NCBI GenBank assembly: GCA_029948255.1
Contig: JALIZF010001734.1
Coordinates: 384,501 to 448,500, forward strand
From: Telmatactis stephensoni
Taxonomy: Eukaryota; Cnidaria; Anthozoa; Actiniaria; Isophelliidae
Length of the DNA: 64,000 bases
Direction: 5' to 3'
Below the pieces are notes generated by a model, which was not told the DNA's origin, made no database searches, and saw only the letters and a program-made list of their open reading frames with translations. This document shows positions 20,183 to 31,299 of this stretch, one piece after another. The translations under genes were made by a program, and so were the position numbers. Position 1 is the stretch's first letter; each line of letters opens with the position of its first letter.

Positions 20183-20925
20183 GCGACTCCCTGTGACATG
20201 CAAATTCGATGATGAAAAATGTTTTTGCGATTTACTCAAAGTCAAACATACAGAATTTCTTGGTTCGAAGACAAATGATTTGCCTGATGTCATATAAGCG
20301 GTGCGAAATTAAATGCTATTGAATTTTCTGGATTGCATTAGAAGCGCTCAGTATTTAAGTATCGGTGAGTGATTTCAATTTTTTGTTTGCCGTCGCTATG
20401 ACAAATCGTTGCTATGGCAATGCGTACCCTAATAAAATGTACACCATACTAAATTTCAGACCAAGGAGCGTGATCGTTGGTTAGAGCCTCAGTTTGACTT
20501 TTTTTAAATAAATAAATCTTTTTAAACAATTTTGTGTAGAGTAAGGCTGGATATTTTACGAGTCACGGCTCGTCTCTCCTTACACTTCTTTCGGTCTCTC
20601 GTCACTTCCTGTATTACTGAACGGAGCACGGAAAAAGCTGTTCTATTTGTTAAATATCCACAACCACTGCATAGATATGAAGTCAAAAAGAAATCGTTTT
20701 TATCAACGCAAAGCATAGACATGTTTATAAAATGGCTTGTATCACCGAGCAATTTTTACCGAACTTAGATCGTGTGTCTAAAAATTGCTGCTTGTACACA
20801 AATTTAAAACAGCTACATTGCGTTCAAAGCTTCTCGAGTGCTATACTGATCGCCAAAAATTATTATAACAGAAGTTAACACGGTATCGTATTATCGGGAA
20901 AAAGCCAAAAGTAAAGTTTGACAGA

Positions 20926-21145
20926 CCGGAAGTTTACAGGAAAGTGAGTGAGTGAGTGAGTGAGTGAGTGAGTGACACAAGGTTACTACTTTATGTATGG
21001 CACCATTCTAGCTAGACAATAGATAGATTGAATAGTGTCATTTCATGTAGTCATACACGAAGTAGTAGTAGTATTCGACCCCTCACTATAACTCGTGGAT
21101 TGCAATGATGTCACCGTATGCTCAAGCAATCCACGAGTTAAAAAG
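20926..21145. repeat. dispersed repeat with (GTGA)n and hairpin, copy 1
   Basis: ACCGGAAGTTTAC, then (GTGA)n at 20943-20974, then a hairpin with arms AACTCGTGGATTGC and GCAATCCACGAGTT (about 21090-21143). The same order occurs at 26446-26605. Confidence 0.6.
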
Positions 21146-21365
21146 ACTAGCATGCGCAGTTAGCATTTGAATGGTGTATCCAATCACATATTCAGCTCGA
21201 CGCGGTAACATTTGCTTGACTTCTGGCTGTTAGTCTGTAAACGAAAAAATTAAAGCTTGATACTTCTTTTCTTTAAATTGGGGTGTTATTATCAAAAATT
21301 TCCTAGTAGGCGGCCATACATCCTTAACTATCAGCGATCACTGTTTGCCCAATCCCAGAGTTCTA

Positions 21366-21639
21366 TACAAAAGTGGTAGGGGTGCTCGACGGAGGGTTTT
21401 GAAAATGACCCTAAAAGGTTCGCATAAATTATCGGAGATGCCGATTTTATACCCTAAAAGGTACGACCACATTCAGTTAATAAAGAATATTCGTATGTGA
21501 GATCATTTCAATCTTTATGTGATTTTCGTTATCCTGACCCTAAAAGGTACGCTATGAACCGGAAACTCTAAAATGTACGAGCTAGCGGGTCATATTTTCG
21601 ACCCTAAAAGGTCCGTCGAGCACCCCTACAACTTTTGTA
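21366..21639. mobile_element. Tc1/mariner-like MITE with repeated ACCCTAAAAGGT
   Basis: Terminal repeats CAAAAGTNGTAGGGGTGCTC are inverted at both ends, flanked by TA on each side. The interior holds five copies of ACCCTAAAAGGTNCG or close variants, each a near-palindrome. No ORF of transposase type. Confidence 0.7.
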
Positions 21640-21644
21640 AAGGA

Positions 21645-22480
21645 GTACTCCTCCCCCACGTACTAAACTCAGACCAATTTCCCATTTCAAACCGGAGCAG
21701 AATTCCAAAAGTCTGCACTAGTTTTGCCAGCGATATTTTATCGACACATTTAATTTGACCATGCATTTTATACCGCTACGTAAACATTGTATTCCTAATA
21801 GAGTTTGTACCTGCATGAGTTGGTTCTAAGCCTTCTAAGTGGAATATTATCTTCACTTTTATCAAATCCGTTTGTTTAGAGCTTGAAATTTAATTCGAGT
21901 CGATATATGAAATTCACCTATGATGCACCAGACGCGGTCCACAACATTGTACTGATCCTTGTCAGAACTAATTTTTTGTTCTGCGGAACCACTTTTCCCT
22001 GCTTAGAATTTTGACATTCTCACTGCCAGGGGAAACTTACTAGGGGCTGTAGCCGGTTCCATCATCGAACTAGCTGAGCTATTTTAGCACGAAGGATACC
22101 ATACGATGCAGAAAAACACTTGGAACTGAGTTGTTGCCAAACAATTTGCAAAGAAGCGAAAGATCTACAATAATGCGCGAAAAATAGCCTTCTAGAATGC
22201 AGGTTTTTGAAGGATCAGATAAAAATAAATACATTTACTCAAAATCCTAACAATAGAAGTGTACTTTTTTTCTTTATATGAAAAGTTTGTAAAATTATGA
22301 GTTTGAATCATTCATAAAATCAGGGGGTCACCGTATTATTTAAAGAGTTAGAGAAGAACGTAACAAAGGGTAAAACTCTTCGAAAACGAACACCACAAAA
22401 TCAGCCGTTTTACCGTTGTTCTTCCGGCTTTTTCGACCAACAAATTTTCTCAAATTTTAAAGCTTTTAAGTCGAGCTTTT
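21645..22480. other. intergenic, no gene recognised
   Basis: No resolved repeat or exon. A minus-strand donor-like CTA|GTAAGTTT occurs near 22034 without a supporting frame. Confidence 0.35.
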
Positions 22481-22489
22481 GCTCCTATT

Positions 22490-22723
22490 TCACACAGTGT
22501 GCAATATTTGTTGATAAAAAAATTGCAGAAGTTGGTTGATAAAATTATATTTTTCGTCCCTAAAAGTAGAATATCTTCGCTTTTCAATCGCTGACTCGCT
22601 AGTGTCCAGACTTCCCATGGACAACCGAATGTTCTTTAATAAAGCGCGCGGGAGATGCGCATTAGCAAGGGTCCCGAACTGCCTTAAGAAAAATGATCTA
22701 TAGTGACGAAGGTCATCTGCCAT
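22490..22723 (-). other. hypothetical 77-codon open frame next to MITE
   Basis: The frame starts MADDLRHYRSFF at 22723 and is open to 22490, ending FYQQILHTV. Composition looks protein-like, but no family is recognised and no splice partner was found. A MITE begins 15 bases upstream. Confidence 0.2.
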
Positions 22724-22737
22724 GATGGAGGGAACCC

Positions 22738-23004
22738 ACAATCCTTGCCAAAATTAGTTGGGACGATATGAAATTAACGGATTTTTTCACAATTGTATAC
22801 TTTGTAGCTGTATTATTGGACCCCCTCCCCCTGTACAATGTTGCTGGCAGCTAAAAGGTATGTCCGACTGATTGCCAAGTGGTAGGTGTCGGGGTTTTCA
22901 CAGCAACATTGTACAGGGGGAGGGAGGGGGGGCAATTTTATTACCATCCACTGTGCGCGCACATCCCGACAAAATCGTGCCAACAATTCTGGCAAAGATT
23001 GCAG
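22738..23004. mobile_element. MITE family X, copy 1
   Basis: Outer inverted arms ACAATCCTTGCC and GGCAAAGATTGC (with CGTGCCAACAATTCTGGC) enclose an inner inverted pair CCCCTGTACAATGTTGC and GCAACATTGTACAGGGG. An inverted second copy lies 0.9 kb away. Confidence 0.75.
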
Positions 23005-23283
23005 CTTATCCTCCAAACATTAAAATTAAAGCAAATAAAGACACATGAAAATATACATTTATTAGATTAATTTTTATTCTACTCATTGTAGGACTGCAAC
23101 CGGAATCAACAAGAGATAAAAGGGAGAAATGATTGAATCAAAGATATGAACAAATCAAAACATTGAAGGGAGTTACGATGTAGGTTTTCTGATCCACTGT
23201 TGCTTCTGTTGAAAGCAATAAAAACATAAAGTAATGAGAAAAATATAATGGAGCACTCACATTTGTGCCAAGGAAAAAAAGAC

Positions 23284-23435
23284 AGACAAAACAAAACAAA
23301 ACAAAACAAAACAAAACAAAACAAAACAAAACAAAACAAAACAAAACAAAACAAAACAAAACAAAACAAAACAAAACAAAACAAAACAAAACAAAACAAA
23401 ACAAAACAAAACAAAACAAAACAAAACAAAACAAA
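23284..23435. repeat. (AAAAC)n microsatellite, about 30 copies
   Basis: Pure pentanucleotide array of about 150 bases, uninterrupted. Open frames in every phase are artefacts of the repeat. Confidence 0.97.
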
Positions 23436-23868
23436 AACCAATCTCAGACCAAATAACCATTCTTAGTTAATACAAATCTCGAAGAGGTTAATTATTTGGC
23501 ATCCAATTTGTTTACTTTAATGTCATGTAAGTTGATTTATTTATTTATTATTATTATTTTCTTAAAAAACATTTGTGATCATCCTGATTTTGTTTTCAGA
23601 TGCAAATGACCTCTAGTATTTTCCTCTAGTTTCCCTTCGTAATTCAACAAGGTGCAGTGTTATGTAGAGAATATCAAGGAATGGATGGAAATCTTTAACA
23701 CTGTATAAAAAGAGCGAACTTTCGAGCCTTTGCCCTTCGTAGAGCAAAACTCGCCGAAGAGCCAACTCTGATGAATAGCCTAGACTCCAAACGTTAGTAA
23801 TAAATTCTCTCTCTTGTTACGTTGTTCTTTTCATTTCTTATTGAATTTTTAATATGACGCAGCATAAA

Positions 23869-24145
23869 CTACAATCATTGCCAGAATTGTTGGCACGATT
23901 TTGTCGGAGTGCGCGCGCACAGTGGACGGTAATGAAATTGGCTCCCCCCTCTTCCCCCTGTACAATGTTACTGTGAAAATCCCAACTCCTACCACTTGGC
24001 AATCAGTCCGAAATACCTTCAGTTTTAGCTAGCAGCAACATGGAACGGGGGGAGGGGGGGTCCAAAAGTACAGCCACAAAGTTTACATTTTTAAGAATAT
24101 CCGTCAAATTCACATCGTGCCAACTACTTTTGGCAAGGATTGTAG
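23869..24145. mobile_element. MITE family X, copy 2 (inverted)
   Basis: CTACAATCATTGCCAGAATT at the left end and TGGCAAGGATTGTAG at the right, with inner CCCCCTGTACAATGTTACTG. Together with copy 1 it makes a large imperfect inverted repeat around the (AAAAC)n tract. Confidence 0.75.
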
Positions 24146-24180
24146 TTCACTTGTTAGTCTCTTCTTTTATACTGTGTTAC

Positions 24181-24713
24181 CAGGGTCCTCTATACCTTTT
24201 GCGTAAAACGTGAATGGGTGATTTATTTTAACGTGAAACGTGATTTACTGAGGTTTTCGGTATTCTGCAAACTCTGACTTTCAAACGCCAACCGCTAATT
24301 TGCGTTTTTGCTTCTGTTAATCAAAAGTAAAAATCACAAAATAAATACGAAGAACTATTAATACCAAAATGATAGTATAGATAATATATACTCTCTAAAG
24401 ATCATATTTGGTCATTTGGTAGGAAAATGACGTCATCAATTTAGTAGGATTTTAGCAACTTTTAGTATTGATTTTTCGATGTTTTGTTGCGGTGGGCGGA
24501 AGTGAATAACACTAATAACCAAATTCCAACGGACTCTTTGAAGGTCAGAGTTCGCAGAATACCGAAAACCGCAGTAAGGTCTAAAATCTTTGTGCGTCCA
24601 CGTGAAAGCAACTTTTGATGTAAACGTGAAAGAGGTTTTTTAATTATCCGCGACGCGTGAAAAGACCAAATATTTTTGCGTGATTTCATTTTGCAAAGGG
24701 GTATAGGGGACCT
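24181..24713. mobile_element. fold-back element, 0.53 kb
   Basis: CAGGGTCCTCTATACC and GGTATAGGGGACCTG are inverted ends. A second inner pair, GGTTTTCGGTATTCTGC and GCAGAATACCGAAAACC, extends the arms to more than 100 bases. TGTTA lies on both sides (one spare C on the left), a possible short target duplication. Confidence 0.7.
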
Positions 24714-24744
24714 GTGTTAAATTTTTCCATCCATTCCCTGTTGC

Positions 24745-25008
24745 GAGGGTCTCAATGGGGTGATGGCTATTACGGTTAACGGTTAATATTTTGGCTTTTT
24801 TACGATTACGGTTAAAGTGGATTAATAACTAATTTCCATTGTTCTTGATGGTTAAAAATTAATTTTTATTGTTGAGAACGCTGGAAAAAGCTATTACGAT
24901 TAACTTCAGTTTTCATTACCGCTAACGGTTAGTTTTTTCCTGTTATTACGGCTTACGGTTAAATTTTTGGCCCTTTTACGGCTAACTGTTAACCCCATTG
25001 AGACCCTC
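24745..25008. mobile_element. MITE with AGGGTCTCAATGGGGT termini
   Basis: AGGGTCTCAATGGGGT and ACCCCATTGAGACCCT are perfect inverted ends. The interior is rich in ACGGTTAA motifs (variants of TTACGGTTAA). It lies just beyond the last exon of the ShKT gene. Confidence 0.8.
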
Positions 25009-25189
25009 TGTTGCTTCTTTGAACACCGACGCAGCCCAAACATGACTTGCAAGTTTCCATTTGTATATAAAGTCTAAGTGAGTGTGGAGTGCCCATAAAT
25101 CGGGGTTATTAGATTGATACTAATATTTTATAAGTTACAAACAGACTTTATAACAAGACAATGAAACAATAATTACCCAAATGAACTTT

Positions 25190-28100
25190 TTATACTGTGT
25201 TGCAATCTAAAGAAAACAGATAAGATTGAAAACTATTAGAAATCCTAACCTGCGTTACATCTGCAGGACTAGACGCTAGGTAAGTTAAAAGCAGTATTTG
25301 GTTCAGATATGATAGGCACCTATAAATCACTAAACACTTCAAGATGTTTAGCAGGTCCGGTAAGGAGACTTAGCTTTGAGGACATGATGGCTGGCTGGTC
25401 CCATGGCCAGAGCACAGCAATTGTTAGCTGCAGCTAGATTTGTACTGTAGAGCTGACACAAAGCAGCACTAGTTCCAATCCCTTTGTTCTTATTATATTA
25501 TTTGTGCAGTCCGCGTACGACTGCTGCATTTGCAAATGGTGCGTTTGTGTCTACGGAAATGAACGGGTCTAGCCCTAAATACAGCCGATGCGCGCATCAG
25601 TTAAGGGCTCTTTAGCCAACGAGTATATGTTTCAGGGTGGAATAATGCTTCCATTACGGTACAGATTGAATTATACAAAGAGAAGTTAAGATTCACGTAG
25701 ACGGCAGCGCGCGAGAGTCACGTGATCTGCATTTTTTCGCGCCAGGCGTTGTCGTTTTAACGCGACGGCAAGTCATTTTTTTTGGCGTAAAGACGAAAAG
25801 TCACTCTCTCAAAGTTCGTTGTGTGATCCTCCAGCTCCGTCGTTTGCCCTTTACGCCTCTTAACCTCTCTAATACAAGCATAAATAATTCCAGCTTATAT
25901 TCGAGATATTAAAATGTTGTAATGCCGTCCAGGCCCTGTTTCTCAAAGTGTTTGTAGCTTACGAGTACAGTTGGCGTAAATTTAAAACGGTGCTCCGATG
26001 CGCCGTGGGTTTATAAATAATCACTAGGGAAAATATCGATGACGTCATTTCCGTTTTTGTGCAGTCGTTTGGTAAATAAATTCCCCAGTAAAACACTCCT
26101 GTCTATATAATAAAAAAGAAATATTTTTCATCACTCCAAGAGAAACTTTATATCTTTGTGCCACCGTGTAATATTCTCTATTTATCCTGCGAATAACGAT
26201 TAATCCAGTAGAAAGCGTTATCCGTTTAAATTTGTGGAGTGTATACCCTTTTAAATAAATTGATTAAAAACGCGCCAAGAAAATATGTTACATATGCATC
26301 GTTCCCTCGACCTACCAAACCGTTTTCATGAGACCAACTCGTTTTTCTGGTATAAATATTATTTCACGGGATTGCTTGCAAGATCGGAAGTGTTCGTGCG
26401 CAAGGGAGGACAGAAAGTCAGATAACTATCGTTTGAGGCACCGGAAGTTTACTATGATACTCGAGTGAGCGAGCGAGCGAGTGACTGACTGACTGACTGA
26501 ATGGGTGAGTGAGTGAGTGAGTGAGTGAGTGAGTGAGTGAGTGAGTAAGAGAGTGACACTTCCGGTTAAGACGTTAACTCGCGGATTGCAATCCACGAGT
26601 AAAAAACGGGCGAAAAAAATAAGTTACACATTATATGACTGTAACGGGTACTTTAAGTTACGCATGCTTTTTGAAACAAGAGCCAGGTCAAGCACCAAAC
26701 CCTACTTAGTATCCAAATATTCAATAAGTGAATTGTTAACTTACAGCCACAATAACTTTTGCAGTACTCTCTGGCATAAGTTGGCATGACTTTGCATATT
26801 TCCAAGTTATAGGAATGCATCACAAAATGGCAATCTTTACGTTTATCCTCGCAGTCAACTAATTAAAAGAGATTCAAAAATGAGAAATATATAAGCACCA
26901 GTTTATGACGTCACAAGGACAATCATTTGTTGTATCTAACGCCGTAATTAACACATTACTGTGGCCTGTGTGCTCACACAGAAAAGTGATCAGAAAAGAC
27001 GCAGTGTTTATGAGCAGTACATCACTGAGTCTTGTATGTTGATTGTGCTTATGTTTATGTCACTAGTGAAAAGACAAGCACTGCTATTGAGCAGTACATT
27101 ACTGAGTCTGTGTATGTTGCTTATGCTTATGCTTTTGTCAGTGAAAAGACAAACACTGCTAATGAGCAGTACATTACTGAGTCTGTGTATGTTGCTTATG
27201 CTTATGCTTATGCCACTAGTGAAAAGACAAGCACTGCTAATGAGCAGTACACTACTGAGTCCGTGCAGAGCAACTGGAAACGAAATTTTAAAATACGTAC
27301 CAAAAATATTCTAAATATAAAACGTCACAATCCGATGACTATTAATTAATGTATCAGTTTATGGATTCTTACCTACGGGTGCCGGTGGCTCTGCAAAATC
27401 AAGACAAGAACAAGAAAAGTTAGCAATAGAGCCAAAAGGAGGATCCGCATAACAGTTAACATTAACACTCTTGACTAAATAACGTTTAAAATTCACTTTA
27501 GGAGCTACAATATACACGGTTTCTATCTGCGTACTTTTATTACATCATGAAATTTTCGAGACACTTTGGTTTCGCAATTTGCGCAAATTAGCAAAATTCG
27601 TGAAATTAAAGTGTCGCGAAAATTAAGTGCTGCTTATATATTAATTATTAACTGAAGGTTTTACGATGTGATTTTTTCATCAAATCGCAATTTAAAGTAG
27701 AGAGAAATGTACGGTATCCAAAATTGCGAAATATCATGCCGCGAAAATGTCATGTAAAAATTAAAAAAAGTAGTCTTTTAAATTCCTTATATGGATAAAA
27801 GTAAATGCAAGCTTTGTATATCGGGGATACGCGCTAAACATTAAAGTCAATTGCTGGGTTTAAACAGCTGATGAATCTATGCATTATCTACTTCAAATGG
27901 TGGTCAGTGTTTGACCACCATGTGCTCTTTTGTCTCAACCAGTGAATTTCGACCTCTGTTGAAAAGTTTCATCAGCTGATGAAAGTCCCAACTGGATTGA
28001 AAATAACTTCACGGCATGAAACCCAGAAATAGACACTCACAAACAAATGAATAGACTTTTCACCCGATTTCGTATGACTGATCACGAAACAATATAGACT

Positions 28101-31100
28101 CGAGTCCATACTAGGGTGGATAAATCTATATAGACTAGGCGCAAAACTGAAAAAGTCGATCGCAAAAAGTGCAGAAGGCATTTTGGGGTAGAGGCTGGTA
28201 ACATAACTATTCTAAACTAATTTTTCATGCTGAATCCGAATATGACTGTTACCAAGACGTATTCTGCAATCTCAGTTATACGTGTAAATGACGTATTTTG
28301 TGAATTGCTACAGTCATTTCATACTAAGAAGATACGAATTTTCAAAAATCGAAATTTGTTTGTATCTCTTGCATAACTGTAAGTGTTTTCATACAAAATT
28401 TCGTTTTTTGAAAATTCGTATCTCCTTAATTGATTTTTTTAACTGATATCCTTCAAACTTCACAGTTTTACTGATTTTGATGTGCTCTTTCCAGCAATGG
28501 TAATTGTTTTTAAGTTTGGGAACTTTTGGAATGACATGAAGAAGCTGTTAGTATGAAATGACTGTAGCAATTTACAAAATACGTCATTTACACGTATAAG
28601 ATTGCAGAATACGTCTTGGTAACAGTCATATTCGCATTCAGCATGAAAAATCGGTTTAGAATAGTTATGATACCAGCCTCTACCCCAAAATGCCTCCAGG
28701 TATCTGATTTTTCGAAAATGCGCCTTGTCTAATACATTCACTGTATTTATCCACCAATCTGTTGTTTTGTGTTTGGTCATTCGAGTTCGGGAGCGGTCTA
28801 TAGCGTTTTGAACTGAGTCACAAGTACATAACCAGAACGGTTATGTCAGTTCTGACGGAGTCTGTTGCTATTGAATACTCACTTTCTTTCCGTCTGCCTA
28901 TAAGAAAGAAAAAAGGCAGTAAAAATGAATGCAATAATTGTGTTTTAAGCCCAGTTTATATGGCACGATATGTAGACCCGATTTGAGTTTTATTGTTTTT
29001 AGCACTTCTTTAATTTTCATTCAAAAAAATCGGCCCGACACGAGAAATCCAAACGCGAATCGGGCCGATTTCTCTTTTTCCCGAACGAAGCTTATTAAAA
29101 AATCGGGCCGACATATCGTACCATGTAAACCAGGCTTTAGACGTCGACGAGCATCCATACAGACTTTCGTCGTTTGTCGTTACATCGATTATAGTGCCGA
29201 AATTATGGGCATAATCAAGATTGCTGAAATGATGAACGAACACTAGCGTGCAGGCAGATATTGGTCTGCACATGAAAGATAGTGTGGAGGAAAGTCTCAT
29301 GCAGCGCAGAAACCTTCATTTTTGAATCAGTGCAAAAAACCATTTTGGTTGGATGGTTCATAGTTCCATTGCCACAAAAACTAACAATCCATGATCATGA
29401 TAAGCAGTCCAAAGCACAATTCCCTAATGGAATGCAGCTCATATCCCACATACAACATCTTTGAATTGTTCTTTATCATGACAAGTACAGCTTTGGAACA
29501 TTATAGCAAGTTTCATCTTGATAAAAGCTTATAGATATTCATGTATTTCAAAAACAATGTTGGTCAAAGGCCCAAGCCTGCGTTGCCTGATTTTCAGACG
29601 ACATCGTTCAACTGCTGACCACCTGTCTCCCCTTACAAGTGACAAGTGGTCAGCAGTCGAGCCGTGTCGTCTGAAAATCAGGCCCGGCAAAGCCTACCCG
29701 ACTCACTCAAATTGCTAAAATTGTAAAACTACATGGAGGTTCATGTAGATTAACACATAGCTCACATCTTACTTTCTTCGACCTTGTTTGCTAAAAAGCC
29801 AAAGGAAAAAGTTTTGCTACCCATGCTCCTTTTCGGTATAGCCGACTGGGTTAAGGCGGCCTCTCGACGTTCTATAACATTTTATAATAAATAGGGACAT
29901 ATATATCTAGCTACAATCGCACTGTTTCAAGTATAATGGTTTCTACCTTTACCGTTATACCATTTTACCGTTATTATGACGAAGTGTATATCAATATAAA
30001 GGGCATATGTAATTAGCTTTTACTATAACTATGCCCTTCTCCTATGCTGTATTGTACGTTACTATACATTGTAAATAATTATGGAGAAAGCCAAATAAAG
30101 TAAAGGCATCACTCCTTTCCTTTCCATGTAGCTTTAAATACCCGTAAACTGACGTAGCACTGATGGATAGAGGGGGTAGAGGGCGCACCTTCGAACGCTT
30201 GATACATGATTTAATAACCGTCGAAAGGTATATCGGTGTAAAGCAGTATAAGGTGTAACTGTAGAAAGGTATAGAGACCTTTTTTCTAAAAATCAAGTTG
30301 GCAACAGAAAAAGCATTTTGAAAATGACGCAATCTGCAACGGATTTCAAAATCTTCCTCACTCTCTCTGATCTCTCTCTCTCTCTCTTTTCGATTCTGGC
30401 TATTGGCACTAATTAACTTTCCTTACTTCAATAATAACAATAATAGTCACATTGCATTTCTACACTTACAGCCAATACACGTTCTCGGGCAAGACTCGAA
30501 GTGGTCTTCACAGTAGTTCCTAGGATCGTCTTTAACCCGAGCCTCACACAAGTCAGGGGTATTCTCTTCCATCTCGGAACACAAAGGATGTTCTAGAAAT
30601 TTATAAGGAAAAATCATCAAACTTGTAAAAGAGAAGAAAAGAAAAGAAAAGAGAGCAAAGAATTCTAAAAAGAAGGAAGGAAGGGAGGAAGAAGAGAAGG
30701 AAGAATCGAAGAAAGAAAAAAAGGAAGGAAGGATGGATGGAAGGAAGAAAAATATAAACATAGATGGAAGGGAAGTGAAAAAGGAAGAAAGAAATAGAAA
30801 ATGAACTAGAAAAAAGAGATTTTCAGAAGAAGAAGGAAAGAAAAGAAAGGAAAAAAAGAAAGACAGAAAGAAGTCAAGAAAGAAAGACGAAAGACAAACA
30901 GACAAACGACAGACAGACAGACAGACAGACAGGCAGACAGGCAGACAGGCAGACAGACAAACGACAGTGAGACAAAGAGACAGGCAGACAGAAAGAAAAA
31001 GTACAGCGAAGAAGGGAAATGTCATTTTAGATCTTACCAGGAGGAGCCGCTTCTCCTAAAATTAGAATAACAGGATGAAAAGAAAAGAAAAACATTATAA

Positions 31101-31232
31101 CTCTAGCTAGTTCCACAACATGTCAACTGAGGAGTGCACGACTCATTGTTTTACAAAACTTTATGTGATACCTTGAAGAGCGGCCACAAGAACAGCGAAC
31201 AAAGCGAAGAACACTGCAAACGTCGACATCAT
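25190..31232 (-). CDS. secreted two-ShKT-domain protein, seven exons
   Basis: Exons on the minus strand: 31232-31172, 31055-31038, 30592-30470, 28897-28883, 27390-27373, 26858-26745 and 25206-25190. Every intron has GT/AG ends and every one is phase 1. The total is 366 nt, or 121 residues plus stop. Exon 1 is a hydrophobic signal peptide. Exons 3 and 6 each encode one six-Cys ShKT domain; the spacings are C-x10-C-x11-C-x6-C-x3-C-x2-C and C-x6-C-x11-C-x10-C-x3-C-x2-C. In each domain the sixth Cys is completed by, or lies in, the next exon. Exons 2, 4 and 5 encode short Pro/Ala- or Arg/Lys-rich linkers. ShKT domains occur in cnidarian potassium-channel toxins but also in many non-toxin secreted proteins. 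Neither domain shows a Lys-Tyr pair between Cys 3 and Cys 4, so toxicity is not implied. Introns host several MITEs and a SINE piece. Confidence 0.85.
26446..26605. repeat. dispersed repeat with (GAGT)n and hairpin, copy 2
   Basis: CACCGGAAGTTTAC, then GAGC/GACT/GAGT tetranucleotides at 26464-26547, then the palindrome ACTCGCGGATTGCAATCCAC. It lies in the last intron of the ShKT gene and matches the order seen at 20926-21145. Confidence 0.6.
27001..27270 (+). repeat. minisatellite of about 78 bp, open in one frame
   Basis: Three to four copies of a unit read EQYITESVYVAYAYAYAT then SEKTSTAN in one plus frame. One length change between copies is 3 bases, but the first copy has a 1-base deletion that breaks the frame. 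It lies in intron 5 of the ShKT gene on the opposite strand. A CAG acceptor-like site precedes it. Coding status is uncertain. Confidence 0.5.
27400..28170. other. intron 4 of the ShKT gene, nothing else resolved
   Basis: The acceptor end has a TGCTAAC branch-like site and a long pyrimidine tract before exon 5. No other structure was recognised. Confidence 0.5.
28177..28694. mobile_element. fold-back element, 518 bp
   Basis: Arms of about 150 bases, starting GGCATTTTGGGGTAGAGG and ending CCTCTACCCCAAAATGCC, share ATACGTGTAAATGACGTATT and its complement. The spacer contains a second inverted pair, CGAATTTTCAAAAA and TTTTTTGAAAATTCG. Its 170-base arms produce spurious ORFs. It sits in a ShKT-gene intron. 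Confidence 0.8.
28945..29139. mobile_element. PIF/Harbinger-like MITE with TTA target duplication
   Basis: TTA flanks both ends (28945-28947 and 29137-29139). Terminal repeats AGCCCAGTTTATATGGCACG and the complement of CGTACCATGTAAACCAGGCT are inverted. The interior repeats ATCGGCCCGA and TCGGGCCGAT. It is in intron 3 of the ShKT gene. Confidence 0.75.
29585..29683. mobile_element. small fold-back element
   Basis: GCCTGATTTTCAGACGACA and TGTCGTCTGAAAATCAGGC are perfect inverted arms, with inner CTGCTGACCAC and GTGGTCAGCAG. Confidence 0.75.
30106..30195 (+). mobile_element. SINE fragment, copy C
   Basis: CCTTTCCATGTAGCTTTAAA, TACCCGTAAA and GATAGAGGGGGTAGAGGGCG match the body of the tRNA-derived SINE at 4.6 and 33.2 kb. 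The tRNA-like head is absent. Confidence 0.7.
30624..31000. repeat. purine-rich low-complexity tract
   Basis: AGAAA/GGAAG-rich sequence followed by (GACA)n and (GGCAGACA)n fills intron 2 of the ShKT gene. On the minus strand it is polypyrimidine and creates a long false frame fused to exon 3. Confidence 0.85.
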
Positions 31233-31273
31233 GAGAGATCTACTAATATGTAGCTAGATTGACGGCTTCTTCC

Positions 31274-31280
31274 TTTTATA
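31274..31280 (-). promoter_or_regulatory. TATA box of the ShKT gene
   Basis: TATAAAAGG on the minus strand lies about 42 bases upstream of the start codon at 31232. With usual TATA spacing this gives a very short 5' UTR (about 10-20 bases), inferred rather than seen. Confidence 0.6.
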
Positions 31281-31299
31281 CATTTTGTTGCAGTCGAGA

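Noticed and set aside
23106..23466. Five overlapping frames of FVLFC / KTKQN repeats
   Set aside because: Pure (AAAAC)n pentanucleotide array.
25264..25276. Plus-strand 13-nt micro-exon (CTGCAG | ... CTAG | GTAAGT)
   Set aside because: Good splice-like ends but no partner exons on the plus strand. It lies in the last intron of the minus-strand ShKT gene.
25395..25480. Minus-strand Cys-containing frame as an alternative last exon of the ShKT gene
   Set aside because: Its acceptor is weak. The exon at 25206-25190 has a strong pyrimidine tract, correct phase, and restores the Cys-x2-Cys spacing.
28460..28780. 106-codon minus frame
   Set aside because: Lies almost wholly in the arm of a 518-bp fold-back element.
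29836..29880. tRNA-like 5' half (GGTATAGCCGACTGGGTTAA)
   Set aside because: Resembles a tRNA D-arm, but no T-arm or B-box follows. At most a fragment.
30447..31025. 192-codon minus-strand frame starting in polypyrimidine sequence
   Set aside because: Only its last ~41 codons are a true exon (ShKT domain 1). The rest is intron 2 low-complexity sequence, and the apparent tail after the last Cys is intron sequence starting GTAAGT.
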